Source of the DNA: Carettochelys insculpta
Lineage: Eukaryota; Chordata; Testudines; Carettochelyidae
Assembly: GCF_033958435.1 (NCBI RefSeq)
Contig: NC_134137.1
Span: 256,912,501 to 256,976,500 of the forward strand
Reading direction: 5' to 3'
Length of the DNA: 64,000 nt
Shown here: positions 33,466 to 42,658 of the stretch, one piece after another
Position numbering within the stretch: the stretch's first letter is position 1
Layout: every line of letters begins with the position of its first letter
The notes under the pieces: model-generated
The model's database searches: none
What the model was told of the DNA's origin: nothing
What the model saw: only the letters and a program-made list of their open reading frames with translations
Position numbers and translations under genes: made by a program

Positions 33466-35357
33466 TTACACCCATACCTTACACAGATTCCATCGGTAAA
33501 TAGAAGTGACTAGCTGCTCCCCAAGAAATATGTGATGAGTCATAAAGCATCTTGATAATCTAAAGTGCACATGATTTTTTATTAATGGAGCTCTTGTTTC
33601 AGATTGTGGAATTCCTCTTTTTCTATGTACTGTGATTCAACTCTTGCCTTCTCCTATTAAGCATGCAGCTCTGGAGGAGAATAATCCCAATCAAATTTTT
33701 CCCAGTTTAATTTAAACATCTATTTCATAGATGTTTTCACAGAATTATTAAAACCCGAAGTTAGACAAAGACCAAAGCTGCAAAATTCAGTATGGTTTCA
33801 AGAAGAACCAAACAGCTTAAGTGTCTTAAAATAGAGAATGACTTCTAGATTCTAGGTTGCATATGTAGCAGAGCTGGACCAATAGTTCAAGACAGAATTG
33901 ATGTGTGCCTGCACTCCAGCCTTTCAAACCTGATTTTTACAAATATAACACTGAAGTTGTTCTGGTGACACCAGAAAAGAGGAGCCAGCAGGCATCTTGG
34001 AATGCAGAGAGGATTAGAGATTCAAATCTGGATTCCCCAAAACATGGTAGCTAGACCAGGGGCTTTGGGAATTTTGTCGATATGTCACCAATCAAATCTT
34101 GAAGCAATTCAGCAAAGTTTGTTGTACAATAGAGCCAGCTTCCATCTAAGTACACAGCAGTCCAAAAACCAGTGGGTCCAAACCTTGGCTCTGAATATCT
34201 TAATTGATGGGAAGTTCTGTTATGGTACAAGCTCTCCTACTGGTTTTTATCTCTTTGCAAGTTCTCACTGATAGTTTGTAACACCCAAAACCTCATGTTC
34301 AGACATCCCCAAAACTTAAGTTCAGGCCCTAAATAAACCAAGTACAGACTCCAACTTTGTGCCTACTGCACATCTTTAATCCGAAAAAGTAGAACAATTT
34401 GAAATTTAGCGGTTTTAGTTCCCACATTGGCCTTTTATATGGTTTCAATCTGCTTATTCTCCCACAATATAAGTTTTGCTGGAGCTGAGTTTTTAAACAA
34501 TGCACTCCCTACCCCAATTCATGTGGACAGTTGTGATCAGCTTGTACAAATTTTGTAAGGAGTCACTGGAAAAGTTATAAATCTTCTAAGTATTATTATC
34601 CAATTGAAAAGTGTACCACATTGCTTATGAAGTTATGAAATTCTACTGTATGCTTGTTACTATGTTGTGTGGGTAGCAACCACAAAATAGATTTATATCA
34701 AGACCAGCCAGGCACTTGGTGATGGGTAAGTAAGGAGAATAAACTCTTCCACTAAGCCCCTCCTGAGAAGTCCCAGAGACCATATGGCAAATGAAGGCCC
34801 AGTGACTCAGCTGGGCAGGGAGAAAATCTGACACACAGCTCCATGTTTGGGCCTGTTTTTTTTTTTTTTCCCATATACATGGACTGGGAGTATAAATCTA
34901 AGATGGTGACATCACCTCCTTGCCTCTTTCCTGCTCCACATGTGTAGGCTGTGATTTCTTACAAAAGCAAAGGTTTGAACAATGGTCTTGAGTATAATAA
35001 TAATTGGCATGAACTAGAGAGATTCATTGCAAACTAGAAGACTGAACATCACTGCTATTATCTTGGTCTATAGTGTTCCACATGGCCAGTATTTGACTGG
35101 CTGGCTGGTGGTTTTATGGATTTACAAGTTGCCAGAAAAATAAGGTAATCTGCTGGACATTTTTTAATGTGGGTCTAAAGATTTGCATTATTATCACAAT
35201 ACACTGGGATAGCTAATGTTCAAAGTTTATGTGTCCACTTAAAGATGCTCCAGAGTTCCCGCTTCTGCAGGTCAAAACTGTTGAAAATACAGCAGCTGTC
35301 TGCTCACCAACTAGCAAACATACCAGCCATGTGTGTGAGAGAGGGTTTGAGTCACAC
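33466..35357. other. No gene seen between two PLE insertions
   Basis: AT-rich spacer of 1.9 kb, with a T14 run at about 34857-34870. Frames up to 89 codons show no recognisable domain. Confidence 0.45.
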
Positions 35358-35367
35358 AGGAGTGAAA
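35358..35367 (+). repeat. Left target duplication of PLE-D
   Basis: aggagtgaaa, identical to 39125-39134. The surrounding bases also match in part (acaggagtgaaaag against ataggagtgaaagg). Confidence 0.8.
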
Positions 35368-35453
35368 AGTGTTGGAGGGGTAGCCGTGTTAGTCTGGATC
35401 TGTAACAGCAACGAAGGGTCCTGTGGCACCTTATAGACTAACAGAAAAGTGTT

Positions 35454-35491
35454 GAGCATGAGCTTTCGTGAGCACAGACTCACTTCATCAG
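35454..35491 (-). ncRNA. Hammerhead-like motif, left arm of PLE-D
   Basis: On the minus strand: CTGATGA (35485-35491), a gtgag/ctcac stem II with a six-base loop, GAAA (35464-35467), then gctcatgctc, in which A15.1-G-C can pair with G-C-U as a minimal stem III ending in a UC cleavage site. One extra A precedes stem II, and stem I is weak. That matches the 'minimal, probably dimeric' hammerheads reported from PLEs rather than a strong stand-alone ribozyme. Confidence 0.5.
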
Positions 35492-35566
35492 ATGCTGGTC
35501 TTGGAAATCTGCAGGGCCGGGTATAAATAAGCCAGAGCAAGGGTGGGGATAACAAGGTTAGGTCAG

Positions 35567-36250
35567 TCAGCAAGGGTGAGGCTTACTACCAGCAGTTGAT
35601 CTGGAGGTGTGAACACCAAGGGAGGGGAAGCTGCTTCTGTATTTAGCCAGCCATTCACAGTCTTTGTTTAAGCCAGAGCTGAGGGCATCGAATTTGCAGA
35701 TGAATTGTAGCTCAGAAATTTCTCTTTGGAGTCTGGTCCTGAAATTTCTTTGCTGTAGGATAGCTACTTTTAAGTCTGCTACTGTGTGGCCTGGGAGATT
35801 GAAGTGCTCTCCTACGGGTTTTTGTACGTTGCCATTTCTGATGTCTGATTTGTGTGCGTTTATTCTTTTACGTAGAGACTGTCCAGTTCGTCTGATATAT
35901 ATAGCAGAGGGGCATTGCTGGCACATGATGGCATAAATTATATTGGTAGATGTGCAGCTGAATGAACCCACGATGGTGTGGCTGATCTGGTTAGGTCCTG
36001 TAATGGTGTTGCTGGTGTAGATATGTGGGCAGAGTTGGCAACAAGGTTTGTTGCATGGATGGGTCCCTGAGTTAGAGTGACTGTGGTCCAGTGTATAGTT
36101 GCTGGTTAGGATTTGCTTCAGGTTGGCAGGTTGTCTGTGGGCAAGGACTGGTCTGCCTCCCAAGGCCTGTGAAAGTGGGGGATCATTGTCCAGGATGGGT
36201 TGTAAATCCCTGACGATGCGCTGTAGAGGTTTTAGCTGAGGACTGTAGGT
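35567..36250 (-). pseudogene. PLE-D left copy GIY-YIG endonuclease region
   Basis: The 198-codon frame from 36163 to 35567 carries a Cys cluster (Cys37, Cys41, Cys42, Cys45 in HPCNKPCCQLCPHI). The GIY-YIG fold follows: NIIYAIMC at 74-81, AIYIRRTG at 87-94, Arg100, and the catalytic-type Glu119 in GEHF. The usual Gly of YIG is Arg at residue 91 here but Gly in the right copy. The linker upstream (LTITYSPQLKPLQRIVRDL) is open and joins the RT through a frameshift near 36290-36310 that is also present in the right copy. The endonuclease would cleave target DNA for reverse transcription. Confidence 0.85.
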
Positions 36251-36255
36251 GATGG

Positions 36256-37772
36256 TTAGTGGTGTTCTGTTGGTTTCTCTCTTGGGCTTGTCCTGTAGTA
36301 AAAGGCTTCATGGCCACGTCTGGCTCTGTTGATCTGTTTTTTCACTTCCTCAGGTGGGCATTGCAGTTTCAAGAATGCATGGTAGAGATCCTGTAGGTGT
36401 TTGTCTCTGTCGGAGGGATTGGAGCAAATGCGGTTATATCTTAGTGCTTGGCTGTAGACAATGGATCGTGTGGTGTGTCTGGGATGGAAGCTGGAGGCAT
36501 GAAGGTAGGCGTAGCGGTCAGTGGGTTTACGGTACAGGGTGGTATTGATGTGGCCATCGTGTATTAGCACCGTGGTGTCCAGGAAGTGGATCTCCTGTGT
36601 GGACTGTTCCAGGCTGAGGTTGATGTTGGGGTGCAAGTTGTTGAAGTCCCGGTGGAATTCCTCCAGAGTCTCCTTCCCATGGCTCCAGATGATGAAGATA
36701 TCATCAATGTAGCGTAAGCAGAGATGGGGTGTTAGTGGACGAGAGCTAAGGAAGCGCTGTTCCAGGTCAGCCGTGAAAATATTGGCATATTGAGGGGCCA
36801 TGCAGGTACCTATAGCTGTGCCTCTGATTTGAAGGTATATGTCGTTGCCAAATCTGAAATAGTTGTGTGTGAGGATGAAGTTACAGAGCTCAGCCATCAG
36901 ATGTGCTGTAGCATCATCAGGGATACTGTTCCGGACAGCATTTATTCCATCTTTGTGTGGGATGTTGGTATAGAGAGCCTCTACGTCCATGGTGGCTAGG
37001 ATAGTGTTTTCTGGTAGGTCATCAATGTCTTGCAGTTTTCTCAGGAAGTCAGTGGTGTCTCGGAGATAGCTGGGAGTGTTGGTGGCACAGGATCTGAGGA
37101 CAGAGTCCACATAACCAGACAGTCCTTCAGTGAGAGTGCCAATGTCTGAGATGATTGGGCATCCAGGATTTCCAGGTTTGTGGATCTTGGGTAGTAGGTA
37201 GAATAGCCCCAGACGGGGCTCTAGAGGTGTGTTGGTATAAATCTGTTCTTGTGCTTGTGTAGGGAGTGTCCTGAGCAGATGGTGTAGTTTCTTAGTGTAT
37301 TCCTTGGTAGGATCTGAGGAAAGTAGCCTGTAAAATTTGGTATTGGAGAGTTGTCTGGAAGCCTCCTTCTGGTAGTCAGACCTGTTCATGATGACAGTAG
37401 CTCCTCCTTTATCTGCCTCTTTGATTATAATGTCAGGGTTGTTTCTGAGGCTGTGGATGGCATTGTGTCCTCACGACTGAGGTTGTGAGGCAAACGATGC
37501 TGTCTCTCCACAATTTCTGCCTGTGCGCGTCGGCGAAAGCATTCTATATATAGGTCCAGACTATTATTTCTACCCTCAGGAGGAGTCCACGTGGAGTTAT
37601 TCTTTTTGTGCTGCTGGGAGGGTGTCTGTGTAATGGTGTGCTGGTCAGTGTTGTGTTGAAAGTATTCTTTGAGTCTGAGATGGCGAAAGTAGGCTTCCAG
37701 ATCACCGCAGAACTGTATTATGTTTGTGCAGGTGGTGGGGCAAAAAGAGAGTCCCCGAGAAAGAGCAGACTC
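36256..37772 (-). pseudogene. PLE-D left copy reverse transcriptase, 5'-truncated
   Basis: A 377-codon frame (37389 to 36256) has the full PLE/telomerase-like catalytic core: LPKIHKP at 66-72, motif A DVEALYTNIP at 135-144 (Asp135), motif B TAIGTCMAPQYANIF at 191-205 and motif C YIDD at 227-230. The thumb follows (EFHRDFNNLHPNINLSLE, YRKPTDRYAYLHASSFHP). The homologous frame continues upstream of the Met (NPDIIIKEADKGGATVIMN). After a frameshift near 37475 come N-terminal PLE segments (FCGDLEAYFRHLRLKEYF near 37700) up to the inversion junction at 37772. The protein would reverse-transcribe its own RNA; truncation and frameshifts inactivate it. Confidence 0.9.
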
Positions 37773-38270
37773 TTCCTTAGCTCTCGTCCACTAACACCCC
37801 ATCTCTGCTTACACTACATTGATGATATCTTCATCATCTGGAGCCATGGGAAGGAGACTCTGGAGGAATTCCACCGGGACTTCAACAACTTGCACCCCAA
37901 CATCAACCTCAGCCTGGAACAGTCCACACAGGAGATCCACTTCCTGGACACCACGGTGCTAATACACGATGGCCACATCAATACCACCCTGTACCGTAAA
38001 CCCACTGACCACTACGCCTACCTTCATGCCTCCAGCTTCCATCCCAGACACACCACACGATCCATTGTCTACAGCCAAGCACTAAGATATAACCGCATTT
38101 GCTCCAATCCCTCCGACAGCGACAAACACCTACAGGATCTCTACCATGCATTCTTGAAACTGCAATGCCCACCTGAGGAAGTGAAAAAACAGATCAACAG
38201 AGCCAGACGTGGCCATGAAGCCTTTTACTACAGGACAAGCCCAAGAGAGAAACCAACAGAACACCACTAA
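37773..38270 (+). pseudogene. PLE-D right copy reverse-transcriptase C-terminal part
   Basis: Homology begins abruptly at LSSRPLTPHLCLHYIDD, about 45 bases upstream of the YIDD codons, so motifs A and B are absent. The open frame starting at 37608 is an artefact: it begins in antisense sequence of the left copy and crosses the junction. From the junction the sequence matches the left copy closely (His for Arg before YIDD, PTDHY for PTDRY, SDSDK for SDRDK). It ends in the same frameshifted tail (TSPREKPTEHH) as the left copy. Confidence 0.85.
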
Positions 38271-38959
38271 CCATCACCTACAGTCCTCAGCTAAAACCTC
38301 TACAGCGCATCGTCAGGGATTTACAACCCATCCTGGACAATGATCCCCCACTTTCACAAGCCTTGGGAGGCAGACCAGTCCTTGCCCACAGACAACCTGC
38401 CAACCTGAAGCAAATCCTAACCAGCAACTATACACCGGACCACAGTCACTCTAACTCAGGGACCCATCCATGCAACAAACCTCATTGCCAGCTCCGCCCA
38501 TATATCTACACCAGCAACACCATTACAGGACCTAACCAGATCAGCCACACCATCGTGGGTTCATTCAGCTGCACATCTACCAATATAATTTATGCCATCA
38601 TGTGCCAGCAATGCCCCTCTGCTATATATATCGGACGAACTGGACAGTCTCTACATAAAAGAATAAACGCACACAAATCAGACATCAGAAATGGCAATGT
38701 ACAAAAACCCGTAGGAGAGCACTTCAATCTCCCAGGCCACACAGTAGCAGACTTAAAAGTAGCTATCCTACAGCAAAGAAATTTCAGGACCAGACTCCAA
38801 AGAGAAATTTCTGAGCTACAATTCATCTGCAAATTCGATGCCCTCAGCTCTGGCTTAAACAAAGACTGTGAATGGCTGGCTAAATACAGAAGCAGCTTCC
38901 CCTCCCTTGGTGTTCACACCTCCAGATCAACTGCTGGTAGTAAGCCTCACCCTTGCTGA
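38271..38959 (+). pseudogene. PLE-D right copy GIY-YIG endonuclease region
   Basis: The 198-codon frame at 38363-38959 is the sister of the left-copy endonuclease. It keeps a normal YIGRTG (left copy YIRRTG) but has lost two Cys of the upstream cluster (NKPHCQLRPYI: Cys41 to His, Cys45 to Arg) and changed Arg98 to His. The catalytic-type Glu in GEHF is kept. Each copy is damaged at different sites, consistent with independent decay after insertion. Confidence 0.85.
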
Positions 38960-39034
38960 CTGACCTAACCTTGTTATCCCCACCCTTGCTCTGGCTTATT
39001 TATACCCGGCCCTGCAGATTTCCAAGACCAGCAT

Positions 39035-39072
39035 CTGATGAAGTGAGTCTGTGCTCACGAAAGCTCATGCTC
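39035..39072 (+). ncRNA. Hammerhead-like motif, right arm of PLE-D
   Basis: CTGATGA 39035-39041; stem II gtgag 39043-39047 with ctcac 39054-39058; GAAA 39059-39062; gc 39063-39064 with gc 39069-39070 as stem III; UC at 39071-39072 as the predicted cleavage dinucleotide. It is identical in core to the left-arm copy. Confidence 0.5.
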
Positions 39073-39124
39073 AACACTTTTCTGTTAGTCTATAAGGTGC
39101 CACAGGACCCTTCATTGCTGTTAT

Positions 39125-39134
39125 AGGAGTGAAA
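39125..39134 (+). repeat. Right target duplication of PLE-D
   Basis: aggagtgaaa, identical to 35358-35367. Confidence 0.8.
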
Positions 39135-39144
39135 GGATTTGTTT

Positions 39145-39295
39145 AGGGTTACCGTAGAAAAAAGAAAGACGCCCCTAGGAGGGAGTGTATCTGTATCAAT
39201 ATCTATCAACTCACAAGTTGCGTTGATAGATACTGACATAGCTACACTCCTTCTCATGCGTGTCCTCTCTTTTGAAAGGTCAAATATGGTAACTC
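39145..39295. mobile_element. 151-bp TA-flanked foldback MITE, GGGTTACC ends
   Basis: The ends agggttaccgt and (reversed) agagttaccat are inverted, with TA at both edges. The interior is itself a foldback (ggagggagtgta, atctatcaac on one side; gttgatagat, tacactcctt on the other), centred near 39222. It starts only 10 bp from the right edge of PLE-D. Same end family as 3024-3105 and 4005-4758. Confidence 0.6.
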
Positions 39296-41541
39296 TAGAT
39301 CTATTTTCTGTTTCTTTAGATGCTATAAGTGGCTGCTGAAGGCAGGGATTGTGGAGTTGCCTTGTGGTTGGAATTGCATGGGCTTACCTTGTGGGAGGGC
39401 TGCTGGGTTTTTGCCTTTCAGAAGGTGGTAATCCTATCTACAGACTCTGAAATCAATTGTAAAGTACATGATTCATTTTAAGCTTTTACTAATGCTTTTC
39501 TCTTTTGTTTTATGTTAATAAACCTTTAGTTTTCACCTACTAAAATACTGTCTACCAATGTTGGTTTTGGGTAAGATATGAAGTACACTATAATTTAGGC
39601 TCTTTCACCTCCAGAGACCCAATATGTCATTACTGATTTCATCATCATTTCTCCCAGGAAAGTCTGGTTTGTCTGGAGAATACATGAAGGATGAGAGAGG
39701 ACTCTCTGTGGCTTCACAATAATTAGTATAGTATTTTGGAAGCACACATTTGTTATTGGTTTCATGGAATCATATGATAGAGTATACTGTCAGCCTGAAG
39801 TAGGTGGCCTGTGTTCTGGCAGTCCGAACATAGATTGGTGACCTCAGCAATGTCCCATAAAAGGCAGCATAACAGGGACATCTTGCCTCTTTTGAGCACC
39901 ATTAAGTAAGCCATCGCCTCTCAGTGGCTGACCTAGAGATAGGCTTGCCCTCCTCCTGGAGGCAGTGCAAGAGGGAAAATGCTTTTCCTCCTCTGTTTTA
40001 TGGTCTATAGCAATCACAGAAGGGCAAGTAACATCACAGAGGGCTGAGGGGTGCCTTAGCATGCTGCTGCTCACCAGAACTAATTTTTAAAAAAAAAGTC
40101 CAGAATCTGAACCAAAACACTTCAGAACCATTAATCTTTGCTTTTCCTGGATTCCAACTATCAAAATATAAAAGGGATATACAGTAACATATAACTATGT
40201 TCCAGCCACTACATTAAAAAACTGCAAGGCACATTAAATGGAGTTTCTAATAAAAATTCTTCCTAACTGGTTAAGTGCAGTTGCTAAATGATTTCTTTTT
40301 ATAGAAAAAGCTTTATAATTAACAAGTCAGAGATTGATTTCTAGTCATTATCAATTTCTCTGTGATTATTATTGCTTCCATAATAATCTGCAGTGTATTA
40401 ACATAGATTAAGAAGCTCTTTAAAACAGAGCAGCTTCATTAGCTCCCACTATACAGGAGGAGTTAGAGAACTCAGCACTTTGGTTAACTGCCATAAGGAC
40501 ACTAGATAAATGCAGCCTACTCATTGGAGGCTGGGTTTTTTGAAGGTGTCTAAAGGAATTAGGTGCACAAATCCTATCTCTATAACTTCCTTTAGGCTCC
40601 CTTCAAAACCACAGCTGGAAAAAACACTAAAGTTATCAACCTGGATGCGCTCATTATTAGACATTATTATATTACATTTATATTCACATTGATAAAGTGC
40701 TTTTCATACCTTGATTGTTGCCCTACATGCTAGCAGGCATAACAGGCTTTAACTAACTATCTAATAGTCACAATTGTCTCCCTAACTGCTGGCATAGGGT
40801 AAATATCCTTGTATTCAGAATTTCTCAAACATTTCAAATCTCTCAGAGAACAGCTAGCTGTGACATAACTATTCAGGGTCAATGGTGATGGACTCTGAAT
40901 AAGCCCCTTATCAGGAATATGTAATGCATGCACAATACTTGCATGGATATCCAATACATGGATAATTTTACATCCAGAACATTACAAACTGTTGAAGCCT
41001 TCTATATATGGATACCATTCACTTTGAAAATTACATGATTTTTGTAAAGATGGAGCAAGTGATTGAGGAAGAATGTCTGAATTCTGAGATAAATTCAATA
41101 AAACAGTTAAGATCAAGAGCCAACCCTTAACCAGTTTTTTTATGTAAGCTTGAAGTCTTGCTTCCCTGCTATTTTTCATTTTTGAACATGGCTAAAGAAA
41201 GAAGTGCTGAAAAGCTTTTCACTCACAGTCTTACCCACTCATCTACAAAGAGAAAACACTGAGCAGCCCAAAAGACAGCTTGTCTTTGGGAAAAATTACA
41301 TCCAAATCTGTTGACCAGTTCAGCTCTTACAGATTTCAATGTGAGTTGTGCTTGTGCTCAAGCTAAAATGTATCAGTAACCAACTGGCTATTTTGAGGTC
41401 ATCCCTTCAAGAGCCCAAATTGATGGAGTCTTGTTAAGCAGATGTAATGGTTTCCAAAATAAATCTACATGCTTAGATATCTTTGGTTCAGAAAAATATA
41501 CAGCAAAACTTACAGTTTCTCAATTTCCTCTTCCAGGTTTC
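39296..41541. other. No gene seen
   Basis: AT-rich, with short unsupported frames only. Confidence 0.5.
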
Positions 41542-41544
41542 TAA

Positions 41545-41861
41545 GGTTATGTCTACACAACAGCCTAGCATGAAATAGATGACACAATTTGCACTATGCA
41601 AATTGGATTGCTTATTTCGAGTGCAGTTTGAAATAGGCTATTTTGACATTTGGTGCTGTTTAAACAATGCCAAATGTCAAAATAAAGTGCTGTTCTGAGG
41701 TATCCCTTACTCCTCCTGCAATTAGGTATATAGGCATGCCAAAATAGCACACCCATTGTTTTGGCAAAATATCCCTAAATAATGGGCACATTTCAAAGAC
41801 ACAGAGTAGCTATTCTGGGATACCGAGGTATCTCGAAATAGATCTGCCATGTAGACATAGC
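41545..41861. mobile_element. Harbinger-type MITE
   Basis: The left end ggttatgtctacacaa and (reversed) right end gctatgtctacatggc are inverted. The interior contains gaaataggctattttgaca and ctcgaaatag, CpG-decayed relatives of the Harbinger element that starts 425 bp downstream. Flanking taa and tta are compatible with a mutated TWA duplication. Confidence 0.65.
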
Positions 41862-42285
41862 TTTAGAGAACAATACAGTAAAAGAAAATCCATAAGAAAT
41901 AACATCTTCAGAAGGTTGTCCTGTTAAAGATAAACATTTATTTTGGATGGTAGAGGATGAATCAGCGTGAAATAATTAGTATCTTTCAAATGACATCTCA
42001 AGCAGTGGGCCTTTTGGAATTTATGTCTGTTTCAACTATAGTCTCACATAACACCGTTTAATTTTATCTCCTGTCCCATTAGTTGTTTGTTAAATACCAG
42101 TAATAAACAGTGGAAAAGGTACTCTCAGATTTCTCGAGTTCAATGATGCTGTTTGAGCAAGAGAAAGCATAATGTCTAAATCTCTCTGGTGGCAGTAATT
42201 ATACTGCTGTTGTTGGACAAGTTTAGAAGTATGCAGTGGGAAATGTCGTGGAACTTTATATTCTGGTCACCCCAGCTCTCTTCCA
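41862..42285. other. No gene seen
   Basis: AT-rich spacer between the MITE and the Harbinger element. Confidence 0.45.
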
Positions 42286-42309
42286 GGCTACGTTTACACT
42301 AGGACACTA

Positions 42310-42361
42310 CATCGAAGTAGCCTATTTCGAAGTAAAAACATCGAAATAGGCTACTTCGATG
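42310..42361. repeat. Perfect 21-bp subterminal hairpin
   Basis: Arms 42310-42330 and 42341-42361 are exact inverse complements around a 10-base loop (agtaaaaaca). It lies 24 bp inside the Harbinger left end and could be a transposase-binding or structural subterminal motif. Confidence 0.75.
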
Positions 42362-42658
42362 ATTATCATCTACACGTCCTTCAGGGCTGGCAACGTCAAC
42401 GTTCAGCATAGAAGTAGCCCTGGAGAACACCGAAAAGAGCTGCTCCGGAAGGAAACGTGGAGCGTCCACACACACAAGCCCCCTCATTCGAAATAAGGGG
42501 CCAGGAAAGCCCTCAGACCGGGTCACAGAGCACACGAGCCCTTCCGGGGCAGCTGCAAGCCGCTCCCTTAAACGGCCCCTCCCAGACACACTCTCCCTGC
42601 ACCGCACGAGCAGCCCTGCGTTGGTGATACAAGCCTTGCAGACCTTGAGCCCGCAGAC

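Larger units (their letters stand above)
35368..39124. mobile_element. Head-to-head inverted Penelope-like pair (PLE-D)
   Basis: A single 3757-bp insertion inside one 10-bp target duplication. The left copy (37772 down to 35368, minus strand) is longer. The right copy (37773 to 39124, plus strand) repeats only the last ~1.35 kb. The inverted arms are 35368-36755 and 37773-39124, with about 1.0 kb of left-copy-only sequence between them. The arms look about 98% identical by eye, and many differences are CpG-type. Only the left copy carries the terminal ~36 bp (agtgttggaggggtagccgt). Because one target duplication encloses both copies, they were almost certainly inserted together. This is the youngest-looking and most complete PLE in the window. 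Confidence 0.9.

Noticed and set aside
37608..38270. 220-codon open frame spanning the PLE-D junction taken as one protein
   Set aside because: Its first ~55 codons are antisense sequence of the left copy; the frame is created by the inversion junction.
35368..39124. Inverted PLE arms as an assembly artefact
   Set aside because: A matching target duplication lies at the outer edges, and the arms differ at scattered sites, so a false mirrored join is unlikely, though only long reads can exclude it.
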